From Pseudomonas sp. DTU_2021_1001937_2_SI_NGA_ILE_001 (lineage in GTDB: Bacteria > Pseudomonadota > Gammaproteobacteria > Pseudomonadales > Pseudomonadaceae), in the NCBI RefSeq assembly GCF_032463525.1, contig NZ_CP135971.1, forward strand, positions 1 through 64,000: a DNA stretch of 64,000 bases. Direction: 5' to 3'. A model generated the notes under the pieces. That model made no database searches and was not told the DNA's origin. It worked only from the letters and a program-made list of their open reading frames with translations. This document shows, piece by piece, positions 7,686-16,151 of this stretch. Position 1 is the stretch's first letter, and every line of letters begins with the position of its first letter. The position numbers and the translations under genes are program-made.

Positions 7686-9098
7686 TTAGGCGGCTGTTGC
7701 CCATGGCCTGAGCCAAAGCCCCAGGGCCATCAGCAGGCCCGATCCGTAGAGCGTGCTCAGGCCCAGTTGCCAGGGCACCGATTGCAGCGGGTGCAGCAGC
7801 AACGCTGCCAGGGCCATGGCCAGTGCCGCCAGCGGCCAGTGGCTGCGCCACGGCGCGACCTGGAGTAACCCCTGGCGGCGCAGCAGCAGCACGCCGGTCA
7901 GCAGTGCGCCACCCAGCGCCGCCAGAGCGATGCCGTTGACTCCCAGCCACCACGGCAACACCGCGAGCAGCACGGCATTGCCCAGGCTACCCAGCAGCTC
8001 GCAGTGAAGAGGCAGGCGCGTATCGCCATCGGCATAGGCATAGCGGGCCAGCAAGGCGTTCCAGGCATTGAACAGCAAGGGCGTGGCGAACCACGCCAGC
8101 AGGGCTGGCAACGGTCCCTGGTGGGTCTGTTGCGGCAGCAGCAGGACCACCAGCGCTCCGGCGGCGCCGATCAGCCCGGCCACTGCCGGCAGGGTCAGCA
8201 GGGTGGCGCTGGCCAGCCCGCGACGCAGCAGCGCCAGACGCGCCTGGCCGGCGCTGCCGCTCATCAGGCCCAGCAACACCTGGTTGAGGCTCATCAGCGC
8301 GATCAGCGGCAGGTTGATCAGCTTGCGCGCCAGGTTGATCCAGGTCACCGCGCCTTCACCCAGCAGCGAGGCGATCATGCGTTCCAGCAGCGCCAGGCCC
8401 TGGCTGGCCAGGTTGCTGCCCAGCAGCGGGCCGATACGCTGCAGCAGTTCCCTGACGGCACCCGCTTCGGTGTCCCGGCGCCACGGTCGCCAGCCCAGGC
8501 GATACAGGCTGGGCAGCAACACCGCCGGCATCAACAGGCTGCCCAGCAGGCAGGCCCCGGCGAGCATGTCCGGCGTGGCGGCCTGGCGCATCAGCGCCAG
8601 GTACAGCACCGGCGGCAGATTGAACAGCAGCGAACCCAGACCGGCGAGCACGAAGCGTGCATGGGCCTGCAATGGCACGCAGAGCAGTGCGTGCAGGACG
8701 AAGCCGGGTGCACACCAGGCCAGCCAGTGCAGGCTGCCGGCTGCCTGGGCGTAGCCTGCGGCGTCCAGGCCAGGGCCGACCAGGCGCACCCAGACGCTGG
8801 CGCCCAGCGCCAGCAGCAGGCTGAGCAGTAGCGCACCGAACAGCAGGCGTGGAGTCAGCGCCGCCAGCCAGCGGCGTCGCTGCAGGTCGTCGCGCTGCTG
8901 ATAGAGCGGCAGGGCGGCGGCACTTAGCAGGCCGCCGGCCAGCGACATGCGCAACGCCTCGGGCAGGAACATCGACACCAGAAAGGCATCGCTCTGCGCC
9001 CCGGCGCCCCAGGCGGCGACCAGCAGCCATTCGCGGGCAAAGCCTGCTGCCAGGCCGGTGAGGGTGGCCAGGGTCAGCCACAACGTCGAACCGAGCAT
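7686..9098 (-). CDS. pslK: Polysaccharide flippase of the MurJ/MVF type, PslK-like
   Basis: A 470-residue membrane protein with about 12-14 predicted membrane segments and few charged residues. It starts LWLTLATLTGLAAGFAREWLL and contains FGA/AGAQSDAFLVSMFLPEALR, typical of the MurJ/MviN subgroup of the MOP superfamily. In the Psl system this is the Wzx-type flippase that moves the lipid-linked repeat unit across the inner membrane. It is the last gene of the eleven-gene minus-strand operon, 9 bp after the acyltransferase. Length agrees with PslK (about 469 residues, recalled). The call rests mainly on family plus position in the psl gene order. Confidence 0.8.
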   Translation of the reverse strand: MLGSTLWLTLATLTGLAAGFAREWLLVAAWGAGAQSDAFLVSMFLPEALRMSLAGGLLSAAALPLYQQRDDLQRRRWLAALTPRLLFGALLLSLLLALGASVWVRLVGPGLDAAGYAQAAGSLHWLAWCAPGFVLHALLCVPLQAHARFVLAGLGSLLFNLPPVLYLALMRQAATPDMLAGACLLGSLLMPAVLLPSLYRLGWRPWRRDTEAGAVRELLQRIGPLLGSNLASQGLALLERMIASLLGEGAVTWINLARKLINLPLIALMSLNQVLLGLMSGSAGQARLALLRRGLASATLLTLPAVAGLIGAAGALVVLLLPQQTHQGPLPALLAWFATPLLFNAWNALLARYAYADGDTRLPLHCELLGSLGNAVLLAVLPWWLGVNGIALAALGGALLTGVLLLRRQGLLQVAPWRSHWPLAALAMALAALLLHPLQSVPWQLGLSTLYGSGLLMALGLWLRPWATAA

Positions 9099-9107
9099 GG
9101 GCTGGGG

Positions 9108-9929
9108 TCAGTGGAACAAGGTGAACAGGCCCTTGCCGCCCACCTTGTAGTTCAGGTTGCGCGCGCGCTCGCCTTTGACCTCGGCATTCGGGCCGCTGAC
9201 GATGCTGTAGGGCGCCACCGGCTTGGACACCACGCTGCCGCCACCGACCACGGCGCCTTCGCCGATGTCGGCGCCGAACGACAGCAGTGCCCGGCTGCAG
9301 ATCCAGGCGTAGTCACCGATGAACACCGGCCCGCCCACCGCCCAGAACTCCGGGGCCTGCAGGTCGTGGCCGCCGGCGATGATCAGCACATGCGAGGCGA
9401 TGGTCACGTGGTCACCGATGATCAGGCCGCCGCGGGCATCGAGTTGGCAGTGCCAGCCCACCGTGGTGTCGTCACCGATGCGCAGGCTGTCGACGCCCAG
9501 CACCTCGGTATTGCGCCACACCGTAGAGCCCTTGCCGATCTTCGCGCCGCCCAGGCGCAGCCAGGCCAGGCGCAGGTGGTGGCTGGGAATCTTGCAGATC
9601 AGCATGTTGTACAGCTGCTCCCAGACCCGCAGCATGCGGTCGCGCAGGGTTGGCCAGTTGATGCCGTAGAGCGGGATCAGCGCACCGCGGATCTCGCTGG
9701 CCAGCAGGCGGTAGAAGCGCCGCGCCAGTGGATGCTCGATGCGTGGCTCGATGTTCAGATAGCTGATGAACGACAGCGTCTTGTCCTTGATACGGGTTTC
9801 GAAGCACACATCGTTGGCCAGCATCCATTCATAGGCCTGCTCCAGCTCCTCCAGGCTGACGCCCATTTTCTCGGCGTATTCGGGCAGGGCCTGTCGCAGG
9901 TTGTGCGAGTGCATCAGGCGATGTTTCAT
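9108..9929 (-). CDS. Left-handed beta-helix (hexapeptide repeat) acyltransferase of the psl-like operon
   Basis: A 273-residue protein. Residues 1-115 are a helical N-terminal region (MKHRLMHSHNLRQALPEYAE). The rest is a left-handed beta-helix of the WcaF/colanic-acid acetyltransferase type (KIGKGSTVWRNTEV, LRIGDDTTVGWHCQL, VTIASHVLIIAGGHDL, PVFIGDYAWICSRALLSFGADIGEGAVVGGGSVVSK, and a PYSIVSGPNAEVKG cap). The inferred role is O-acetylation of an exopolysaccharide sugar in the cytoplasm. Its start overlaps the pslJ stop (ATGA). The canonical P. aeruginosa order has no such gene between pslJ and pslK; its acyltransferase PslL comes after PslK and is a membrane protein. Confidence 0.82.
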   Translation of the reverse strand: MKHRLMHSHNLRQALPEYAEKMGVSLEELEQAYEWMLANDVCFETRIKDKTLSFISYLNIEPRIEHPLARRFYRLLASEIRGALIPLYGINWPTLRDRMLRVWEQLYNMLICKIPSHHLRLAWLRLGGAKIGKGSTVWRNTEVLGVDSLRIGDDTTVGWHCQLDARGGLIIGDHVTIASHVLIIAGGHDLQAPEFWAVGGPVFIGDYAWICSRALLSFGADIGEGAVVGGGSVVSKPVAPYSIVSGPNAEVKGERARNLNYKVGGKGLFTLFH

Positions 9930-11341
9930 GGCTGTTTTTCCTGTGCGGGTCTGGCAATGCCGGACTTGAATGACTGAATGGCCTGGATGTGCAGGCGCCG
10001 GTTCTCATGCAGGCTGATGCCGACGAACAGCCAGAACAGCGCGGTCAGAACCGGGGTGAAGCTGAAGTAGTGGTCGAACAGGCCGCTGAACAGCGCGGTC
10101 AGCACGCCACAGGTGCTGCCCAGGGCGATGGCGTTTTCGGCGGTGAGCACGATGCTGCCCTTGGGCGGGCGTACCTGTTTCCACCAGCTCAGGGTCACCG
10201 CGATGAACAGCAGCATGCCCGGCAGGCCCATCTTGTAGACGAAGTTCAGCCACAGGTTGGAGATGCCGAATTCGGTGTAGTTGGGCACCGGTGGGTCGAC
10301 CTTGAAGCCGATACCGAACGGAAAGCTGGCCACTGCCTCGGGAAAGTGACTGTATTCCAGGAAGCGGATCGCGGTACTGACGTCGTCATCGGAGAACAGG
10401 CTCATGATCCGCTCCTGCAGGGGCGGATAGAGCAGCAGCAGGCCCACCCCGGCGAAGGCGCCGGCCAGCAGCAGGCGACCCAGATGCGGTATGCGCCGCC
10501 GGGCCATCCACAGCATGATCGCCATCAGGCTGAGCAGCGCGCCGCGCGAGCCGGTCAGCAGCAGGCCGACGGTGCCCAGGCCGGCGACCGCCAGTGCTAG
10601 GCTGCGCGGCCCGCCGCTGCGGGTCATGCCGAAGCAGAATGCCAGTGGCAGGATCATCGCCAGGGCGCCGCCAGCCACGTTGGGGTGCATCCAGGGTGAA
10701 CCCATGCGGTCGGCCAGGGCCAGCAGGCTGCTGTTGAGCACGTCCACGCCGCTGTAGCCGAGCACGCCGAGGATCGGGATCATCGCCGTGGCCGAGCGCT
10801 CGACGAGGAACACCGGGATCGACAGCAGCAACAGGCCCAGGGTGCCGAGCATGATGGCGGTGACCGCCTGTTCCAGGGTCTTGCGCTCGTTCAGCAGACG
10901 CGGCACCAGAAACAGGATTGACAGGTTGAACAGCCAGCGCACCCAGTTGATCGGCCCGTTGCCTTCGGCCACCACCGAGACCTGCCCCACGATGAACGGA
11001 AAGGCGCTGAACAGCATCAAGGCCAGCAGCAGGCGCTCGGTGCGCATCATCGGTGGGCGTTTCGGCTGGTCGAAGAACATCGCCTGGAACAGGTAGCTGG
11101 CCCAGGTCAGCATGATCATCGCCTCGGACACCGTGGTCCGCACGCCGATCTGGATGGTCGAGTAAGGAATGAAGGTGCCCAGCACGCAGAACAGCAGCAA
11201 GCCCAGCACCGGGCGACGTACCACGGTGACGATCGACGCCATGCCTGCCAGTACCAGCAGGACCATCGACACCGGTGTCAGCCAGATCAACAGGCCGAAC
11301 AGCAGGGCACAGAACAGTCCGATGGGCAGGACGAAAGGCAT
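9926..11341 (-). CDS. pslJ: O-antigen ligase/polymerase-like membrane protein, PslJ-like
   Basis: A 471-residue protein with about 11-12 membrane segments and one large hydrophilic loop before the last segments, the profile of Wzy/WaaL proteins. Segments such as MGSPWMHPNVAGGALAMIL and LLLTGSRGALLSL carry the conserved N-V-A-G-G and T-G-S-R-G patterns of the O-antigen ligase family. In Psl production it is the probable polymerase of repeat units at the periplasmic face. It shares one base with the upstream pslI stop (TGATG) and overlaps the acyltransferase by four. Size matches PslJ (about 479 residues, recalled). Confidence 0.8.
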   Translation of the reverse strand: MPFVLPIGLFCALLFGLLIWLTPVSMVLLVLAGMASIVTVVRRPVLGLLLFCVLGTFIPYSTIQIGVRTTVSEAMIMLTWASYLFQAMFFDQPKRPPMMRTERLLLALMLFSAFPFIVGQVSVVAEGNGPINWVRWLFNLSILFLVPRLLNERKTLEQAVTAIMLGTLGLLLLSIPVFLVERSATAMIPILGVLGYSGVDVLNSSLLALADRMGSPWMHPNVAGGALAMILPLAFCFGMTRSGGPRSLALAVAGLGTVGLLLTGSRGALLSLMAIMLWMARRRIPHLGRLLLAGAFAGVGLLLLYPPLQERIMSLFSDDDVSTAIRFLEYSHFPEAVASFPFGIGFKVDPPVPNYTEFGISNLWLNFVYKMGLPGMLLFIAVTLSWWKQVRPPKGSIVLTAENAIALGSTCGVLTALFSGLFDHYFSFTPVLTALFWLFVGISLHENRRLHIQAIQSFKSGIARPAQEKQP

Positions 11342-12441
11342 CAGCGCAGCTCCTCCAGAGCGGCGTGCACGCGTCGTTCGAACTCGGGGCGGTCATAGCG
11401 CAGCGACCATTCCCGCAAGTGTTGCGGGTCTTCGGCGCTGGCCGTGGACAGCACACCCATCAGGCGGATCAGCGCGTCGCCATCGTAGGGCGAGAAGCGC
11501 GGGCTGTCCGGTGGGGTGATTTCGTCCAGCGAGCTGCCAGTGGCCACGGCCACCGGCGTGCCGACGCGCAGGGCTTCGATCACCGGCAGGCCGAAGCCCT
11601 CGGCGCGCGAGGGCTGCCACAGGCGCTCGGCCTGGCGATACACCGCATGCAGTTCGGGGTCGCTCAGGCCACGCCGCACATGCAGGCCATCGAGCTGGCG
11701 CTGGTTAGGGTGCAGCACCTCGTCACCGCCGACCAGTACCAGGGCAGGGATGTGCGGGTAGCGTCGGCGTGCGGTCTGCCAGGCGTCGACGAACCAGACC
11801 ATGTTCTTGCGCGGTTCGCGGGTGCCTACGCACAACCAGTAGCGCTCCGGCAGGGCCAGAGCACTGATGTCGGCCGGCTCGCCGGCAAAGCTGTCGACCC
11901 GGACCGGCACCACGCGCAGCTTCGGCGCCACCCAGGGAAACACCCGAGTCGTTTCGTCGGCACTGTACTGCGAAGGCAGCCAGACCCGGTCGGCGACCTT
12001 CAGCGAATGCTCGATGGACAACCGGTCGGTGTAGCGGTACAGGCGTGCCTTCAGGCGCGAGCCGTGGTGGTTTTCCTGGGTCAGCTGGAACAGGTCATGC
12101 AGCTGCAGCACGTACTTGAGCCCTGCGGGCTTGCGCCCCAGCGGCAGGCCCATGTTGATGTTGGCGACGTACAGTTCGATACCGGCATCGCGCAGCGCAC
12201 CGGGCAGGAACAGTCCTTCGAACTTCAGGCGCTCGGGCAGGCGGTGCACCGAGGCCAGCGGTGCCGACCAGCGCGGAGCATGAATGCGCCGACGTATCGG
12301 ATGGCCTTCGGGGGCGACGCCGAACAGCTGCAGGCTGGCGCCGGGAAAGCTGCGCAGCGCATCTTCCAGGGCGAAATTCTGGCGGCCAATGCCGGTGAAC
12401 GGATAACCGACGGCGGCACGGTAGTCGAGTCCTATGCGCAT
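11341..12441 (-). CDS. pslI: Glycosyltransferase family 4, PslI-like
   Basis: A 366-residue GT-B fold enzyme. It starts MRIGLDYRAAVGYPFTGIGRQN, and the C-terminal donor-binding half has RYWLCVGTREPRKNM and RAEGFGLPVIEALRVGTPVAVATGSSLDEI, whose E-x7-E (EGFGLPVIE) is the GT4 signature. It transfers one sugar, probably mannose or rhamnose, from a nucleotide sugar to the lipid-linked repeat at the cytoplasmic face. It overlaps pslH by 10 bp and pslJ by one base, so translation is coupled. The exact donor cannot be read from the sequence. Confidence 0.82.
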   Translation of the reverse strand: MRIGLDYRAAVGYPFTGIGRQNFALEDALRSFPGASLQLFGVAPEGHPIRRRIHAPRWSAPLASVHRLPERLKFEGLFLPGALRDAGIELYVANINMGLPLGRKPAGLKYVLQLHDLFQLTQENHHGSRLKARLYRYTDRLSIEHSLKVADRVWLPSQYSADETTRVFPWVAPKLRVVPVRVDSFAGEPADISALALPERYWLCVGTREPRKNMVWFVDAWQTARRRYPHIPALVLVGGDEVLHPNQRQLDGLHVRRGLSDPELHAVYRQAERLWQPSRAEGFGLPVIEALRVGTPVAVATGSSLDEITPPDSPRFSPYDGDALIRLMGVLSTASAEDPQHLREWSLRYDRPEFERRVHAALEELR

Positions 12442-13649
12442 GGGCGCGCTCCTGGGGTGGGGGGCGTGAGGCGGATGTAGGTGGCTTCCAGCTGCGCGGC
12501 CGAAACCGCCCAGTCGTGACGCGTGCGGGCATAGGCGCGAGCGGCTTCGCCGAGCTCGGCCAGGCGCAGCGGGGCGTCGATGTGGTCGGTGATCAGCCTG
12601 GCCAGCTCGGCGGCGTCTTCACTGCCCAGATAATGAACCTCGTGCTCTACGGCCAGGCCGGAAACGCCCTGCGCGGTGGTCACCACCGGCAGGCCGGCGG
12701 CCATGGCTTCGAGAATCTTCAGTTTCGAGCCGCCGCCCTGGCGCAGCGGGGCGAAGAACATCGTCGAGCGTCGCTGCAGGGCGCGCAGGTCGGGCACGTA
12801 GCCGAGCCACTCGATGCGCGGGTCGGGCCAGCGTTCGCGCCAGGATTCGGGCATGGCGTAGCCGGCGATGGTCAGGCGCACCTGCGGCTTTGCGGCCCAG
12901 ACCTTGGGCATGATTTCGTCCAGCGCCCAGACCACGGCATCGACGTTGGGGGCGTACTCATAGTTGCCGATGAACAGCAACTGCTGGCCTTCGCGGTCTG
13001 GCTGCACGCTGGCGTAGTAGTCGCAATCGACGCTATTGACCACGATCGACACCGGCTTGCCACTCAGGCGCGAGAGGGCCTTGGCGTCGCTTTCGGTGAC
13101 CGAGATCAGCTCACCGGCCTGACGAAACACCCGGGCCTCCCAGCGCCGATAGCGCCAGCGGTCGTACAGGGTGAAGGGCGCGAGCAAGGCGGGCAGCTTG
13201 TCGTAGCTGGCAGCGCCGAGTGCCGATTCGACGTTGTGCTCGGTGAGGATGAACGGTTTGTCGCTGGTGGCCAGGGCGCGTTCGAACGGCTGAAAGGCGT
13301 AGGTGTGCTGGATCTGGATGATGTCCCAGTGTTCCTTGAGCAGCTCGGCGAAGGTGCGCTCCAGCTCCGGGGCGTAGCCATTCACGCTGGCCAGCATCGG
13401 CGCCGGTGCGAAGGCCACGGCCAGCAGGGTGCGCAGGCTGCGCAGCGGCCGCCGGGGCAGGACGATCAGGCGCTCCAGCCAGGGCTCCAGGGCCTGGCGG
13501 CCCTTTTCATCGAGTTCGGTCTTGGACTGCACCAGCAGGGTGATGCGATGACCGCGCGCGGCCAGGTTACGCAAAAGGTGGTATTCGCGGGTCTTGCCGC
13601 CACTGGTGGTGGGCCAGGGCAGATAGGGGAGGGTCCAGAGAATGCGCAT
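12432..13649 (-). CDS. pslH: Glycosyltransferase family 4, PslH-like
   Basis: A 405-residue GT-B enzyme. The N-terminus MRILWTLPYLPWPTTSGGKTREYHLLR is the usual GT4 acceptor domain with a G-G-K loop. The C-terminal half has QLLFIGNYEYAPNVDAV and FFAPLRQGGGSKLKILEAMAAGLPVV, with the catalytic-site Glu pair replaced by the GSKLKILE form common in this subgroup. The ATG at 13649 is preferred over the one at 13664: it lies 2 bp after the pslG stop, has GGAA about 9 bases upstream and gives the standard MRIL start. Sugar donor unknown. Confidence 0.82.
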   Translation of the reverse strand: MRILWTLPYLPWPTTSGGKTREYHLLRNLAARGHRITLLVQSKTELDEKGRQALEPWLERLIVLPRRPLRSLRTLLAVAFAPAPMLASVNGYAPELERTFAELLKEHWDIIQIQHTYAFQPFERALATSDKPFILTEHNVESALGAASYDKLPALLAPFTLYDRWRYRRWEARVFRQAGELISVTESDAKALSRLSGKPVSIVVNSVDCDYYASVQPDREGQQLLFIGNYEYAPNVDAVVWALDEIMPKVWAAKPQVRLTIAGYAMPESWRERWPDPRIEWLGYVPDLRALQRRSTMFFAPLRQGGGSKLKILEAMAAGLPVVTTAQGVSGLAVEHEVHYLGSEDAAELARLITDHIDAPLRLAELGEAARAYARTRHDWAVSAAQLEATYIRLTPPTPGARPCA

Positions 13650-13651
13650 GC

Positions 13652-14968
13652 TCAGGGCTTCCATTCCAGAATCTGCAGGGTCGGCTTGAGCGCCAGGGTC
13701 ACGCCCGCGGCGTTGGACAGGGTCGAGCGCGTGCCGTCCAGCGGGTCATGCAGCACCGCGTCGCTGATGCGTGGAAAGGTCAGCGAGCGGCCTGCCGCGC
13801 TCCAGAACATCAGCAGGTTGCTGCCGTCCGGGCGCTTCCACGACACCGCGTACAGGTCCCCGGGCACGCTGCTCACCGCAGGCGGCTCGCTCGGCAGCAG
13901 GCGCGGGCCGGTGATGTTCAGGAAATTCTGCAGGGCCAGGTACACCGGCTTGGCGTTGCCCTTCAGGTCCACCAGCCCGTAGCCCTGGTCCCTGGGGGTG
14001 GCGCGCTCGTCCAGGTCGTTGAGGTTGAACAGGAAGATGCGTTGATAGTCCATGGTGCTCATCAGGGCCAGGCGCCGCAGGGTGTAGTCGGCCTGCCCGC
14101 GCTGGCCGATGATTTCCTGCATTTCCTTGGGCCCGGCATAGCTCGACCAGCCCCATTCGGTGGCCCATACCTGCCTGACCCCGGCGTCGTGGAGCATCTT
14201 GTTCATGGCATTGCCGCGTACCAGGAAGTCGCGGTCGGCTGGCGAGTCGCCTTCCGGGTATTCGGAGTAAGGATGGTAGGCAGCGACGATGTCCTGCTGG
14301 CCGAGGCCGCTGTCGACCAGGGTCTGCAGCATATAGCCAGGCTTGTCATGCAACTGGCTGTAATAGGCCATGCCGGCGGTGGCCACCGGCTTGCCGGGCA
14401 CGGCCGCACGGATGGCGTCGGTAGTGACCTTGAGCAGCCGTCCGTAGCCTTGCGGGTCGGCCTCGGGTCGCCAGACGATGTTGGGTTCGTTCCACACCTG
14501 CCAGGTGTTCACCTGAGGGTAGCGTTTGGCCAGGTCGGCCATGCGCGCCGCGAACTGCTCGAAGTCCTTGGGCGGGTATTGGTCGCGCCCCTCGTCATTG
14601 GCCGCAGCGCTGCTGGCAAAAGGCGCCGAACCGACCAGATAGGCCAGTACCTGGTAGCCGCGACGGTTCATTTCCGCCATCGCCGCGTCCACGGGCTCGA
14701 GCTTCAGCTTGTCCTTTTCCGGTTCGATGAGCGGCCAGTGCAGGGTCAGTCGTATCCACGACAGGCCCAGTTGGTCGAGGGCATCCATCTGCCGCTGGTA
14801 GACCTCGGGGCTGAAGTAGGCAAACTGTGCGTTGACTCCGAGAAAGTCCTTCCATACCACCTCGTGCGTGCCCTTGAGCACGGTCTCGGCGGCGGCCGGC
14901 GTGGCGCTGGCCAGCCCCAGGGTCAGCCAGGCGGCGCCCAGCCATGCGCTGTAACGGTGGTTTTTCAT
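13652..14968 (-). CDS. pslG: Exported glycoside hydrolase of clan GH-A (GH39-like), PslG-like
   Basis: A 438-residue protein with an N-terminal signal or anchor (MKNHRYSAWLGAAWLTLGLASATPAAA). The mature part is a GH-A TIM barrel: VVWKDFLGVNAQF, then the acid/base Glu161 in WQVWNEPN and the nucleophile Glu271 in WATEWGWSS, followed by RRLALMSTMDYQRIFLF. These match the recalled catalytic Glu165 and Glu276 of P. aeruginosa PslG in spacing. PslG is a periplasmic endoglycosidase that trims Psl. The ATG at 14968 gives the signal peptide and lies 4 bp after the pslF stop. This gene is the strongest single marker that the operon is psl-like. Confidence 0.9.
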   Translation of the reverse strand: MKNHRYSAWLGAAWLTLGLASATPAAAETVLKGTHEVVWKDFLGVNAQFAYFSPEVYQRQMDALDQLGLSWIRLTLHWPLIEPEKDKLKLEPVDAAMAEMNRRGYQVLAYLVGSAPFASSAAANDEGRDQYPPKDFEQFAARMADLAKRYPQVNTWQVWNEPNIVWRPEADPQGYGRLLKVTTDAIRAAVPGKPVATAGMAYYSQLHDKPGYMLQTLVDSGLGQQDIVAAYHPYSEYPEGDSPADRDFLVRGNAMNKMLHDAGVRQVWATEWGWSSYAGPKEMQEIIGQRGQADYTLRRLALMSTMDYQRIFLFNLNDLDERATPRDQGYGLVDLKGNAKPVYLALQNFLNITGPRLLPSEPPAVSSVPGDLYAVSWKRPDGSNLLMFWSAAGRSLTFPRISDAVLHDPLDGTRSTLSNAAGVTLALKPTLQILEWKP

Positions 14969-14972
14969 CGCA

Positions 14973-16151
14973 TCACCTCGTCTGGCAAGCCTGGGTGAAC
15001 ATATCGCGGAAACGTTCTGCGGTACGGCTCCACTGTCTGGCCTGGCCCAACTGCGCGGCACAGGCTGCCCACTGTTCGGCCTGTTGCGGCTCGCTGCAGA
15101 TACGTGCCAGGGTCTGGGTCAACGCCGCGACGTCACCCTGTGGGTAGAGCGTGCCGTTGCCGTGGGAGACTTCCTCGGCAAACGAGCGGGCGTCGGAGGT
15201 GATCACCCCGCGCCCGCAGGCCACCGCCCAGGACAGCGCGCCGCTGGTGCCGCGCAGCTGGCCGAGAATCTTCAGCTTGCTCGACTCACGGTAGGGCAGG
15301 ACCATCACGTGGTGTGCCTGGATGACCTGGGCGATCCGGTCGGCGGGCAGGTCGAGCTGCCAGTCGATCAGGTCGGTCAGGCCCAACTGGCGCATGCGCT
15401 GGCGCAGTTCATCGAGGTAGCTGCCCTTGGCGCCGAAGGCCATTTCCGGTTCGCTGCCGCCGGCCAGGGTCAGGCGTACCCGCGAACGCAGTTGCGGATG
15501 ACTGACGAACAGCGCCGCCAGGGCGTCGAGCAGGTCTTCGATGCCCTTGCCCCGGTAGATGAACCCGAAATACAGCAGGCGCAACGGTTGTAGCGGCGGC
15601 AGCGGCGCTGGCGGGATTTCCAGGTTGCCATGGTTGATCACCACCATCTGCTCCTCGCGCAGGCCCATGCGCTGGCGCAGGCTCTGGCTGCCGGCCCGGG
15701 TCAGGGTCACCAGGCACGTCATGCCACGTGCCAGTTGGCGCTCCTCGCGCAGGCACAGTGGGTCGGCCAGCACCGTCGCGGCTTCCGGTGCAGGCGAGGG
15801 TAGACGGCTGGCCAGCGAGAGCGGCCAGGGCAGTTTCTCCAGGCGCCAGACCAGCCGCTCGGGATCGTGCACTGTGGCGGTCAGCGGCAGTTGCGGACAC
15901 CGCTCGCGCAGGGCCTGCAGGGCTCGAAACTCGGCAAGCCGCCCGCCACCCAGCTCGGCATGCACCAGGTCGATGCCGCTCCAGTCGTGGCTGGCCACCC
16001 GCTGCCGGGCCAGCGCCGGGTCGTTGCCGACGCCCTGTAGCGGCGTGAGCACCTCTACATCCAGCGCCTGCAGGGCATTGCGCAGATGCCCGGCGTAGTC
16101 GGCGATGCCGTTCTGCTCCGGCGGCAGCGGGGCAATCAGGACGATACGCAT
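14973..16151 (-). CDS. pslF: Glycosyltransferase family 4, PslF-like
   Basis: A 392-residue GT-B enzyme beginning MRIVLIAPLPPEQNGIADYAGHLRNAL. The C-terminal half has LRLLYFGFIYRGKGIEDLLDALA and VMVLPYRESSKLKILGQLRGTSGALSWAVACGRGVITSD. The E-x7-E pair is partly altered (RESSKLKILGQLRG), as in PslF-type enzymes that act on short acceptor sugars. Its start shares one base with the pslE stop (TGATG). It would add a hexose to the Psl repeat unit; the donor cannot be read from the sequence. Confidence 0.82.
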   Translation of the reverse strand: MRIVLIAPLPPEQNGIADYAGHLRNALQALDVEVLTPLQGVGNDPALARQRVASHDWSGIDLVHAELGGGRLAEFRALQALRERCPQLPLTATVHDPERLVWRLEKLPWPLSLASRLPSPAPEAATVLADPLCLREERQLARGMTCLVTLTRAGSQSLRQRMGLREEQMVVINHGNLEIPPAPLPPLQPLRLLYFGFIYRGKGIEDLLDALAALFVSHPQLRSRVRLTLAGGSEPEMAFGAKGSYLDELRQRMRQLGLTDLIDWQLDLPADRIAQVIQAHHVMVLPYRESSKLKILGQLRGTSGALSWAVACGRGVITSDARSFAEEVSHGNGTLYPQGDVAALTQTLARICSEPQQAEQWAACAAQLGQARQWSRTAERFRDMFTQACQTR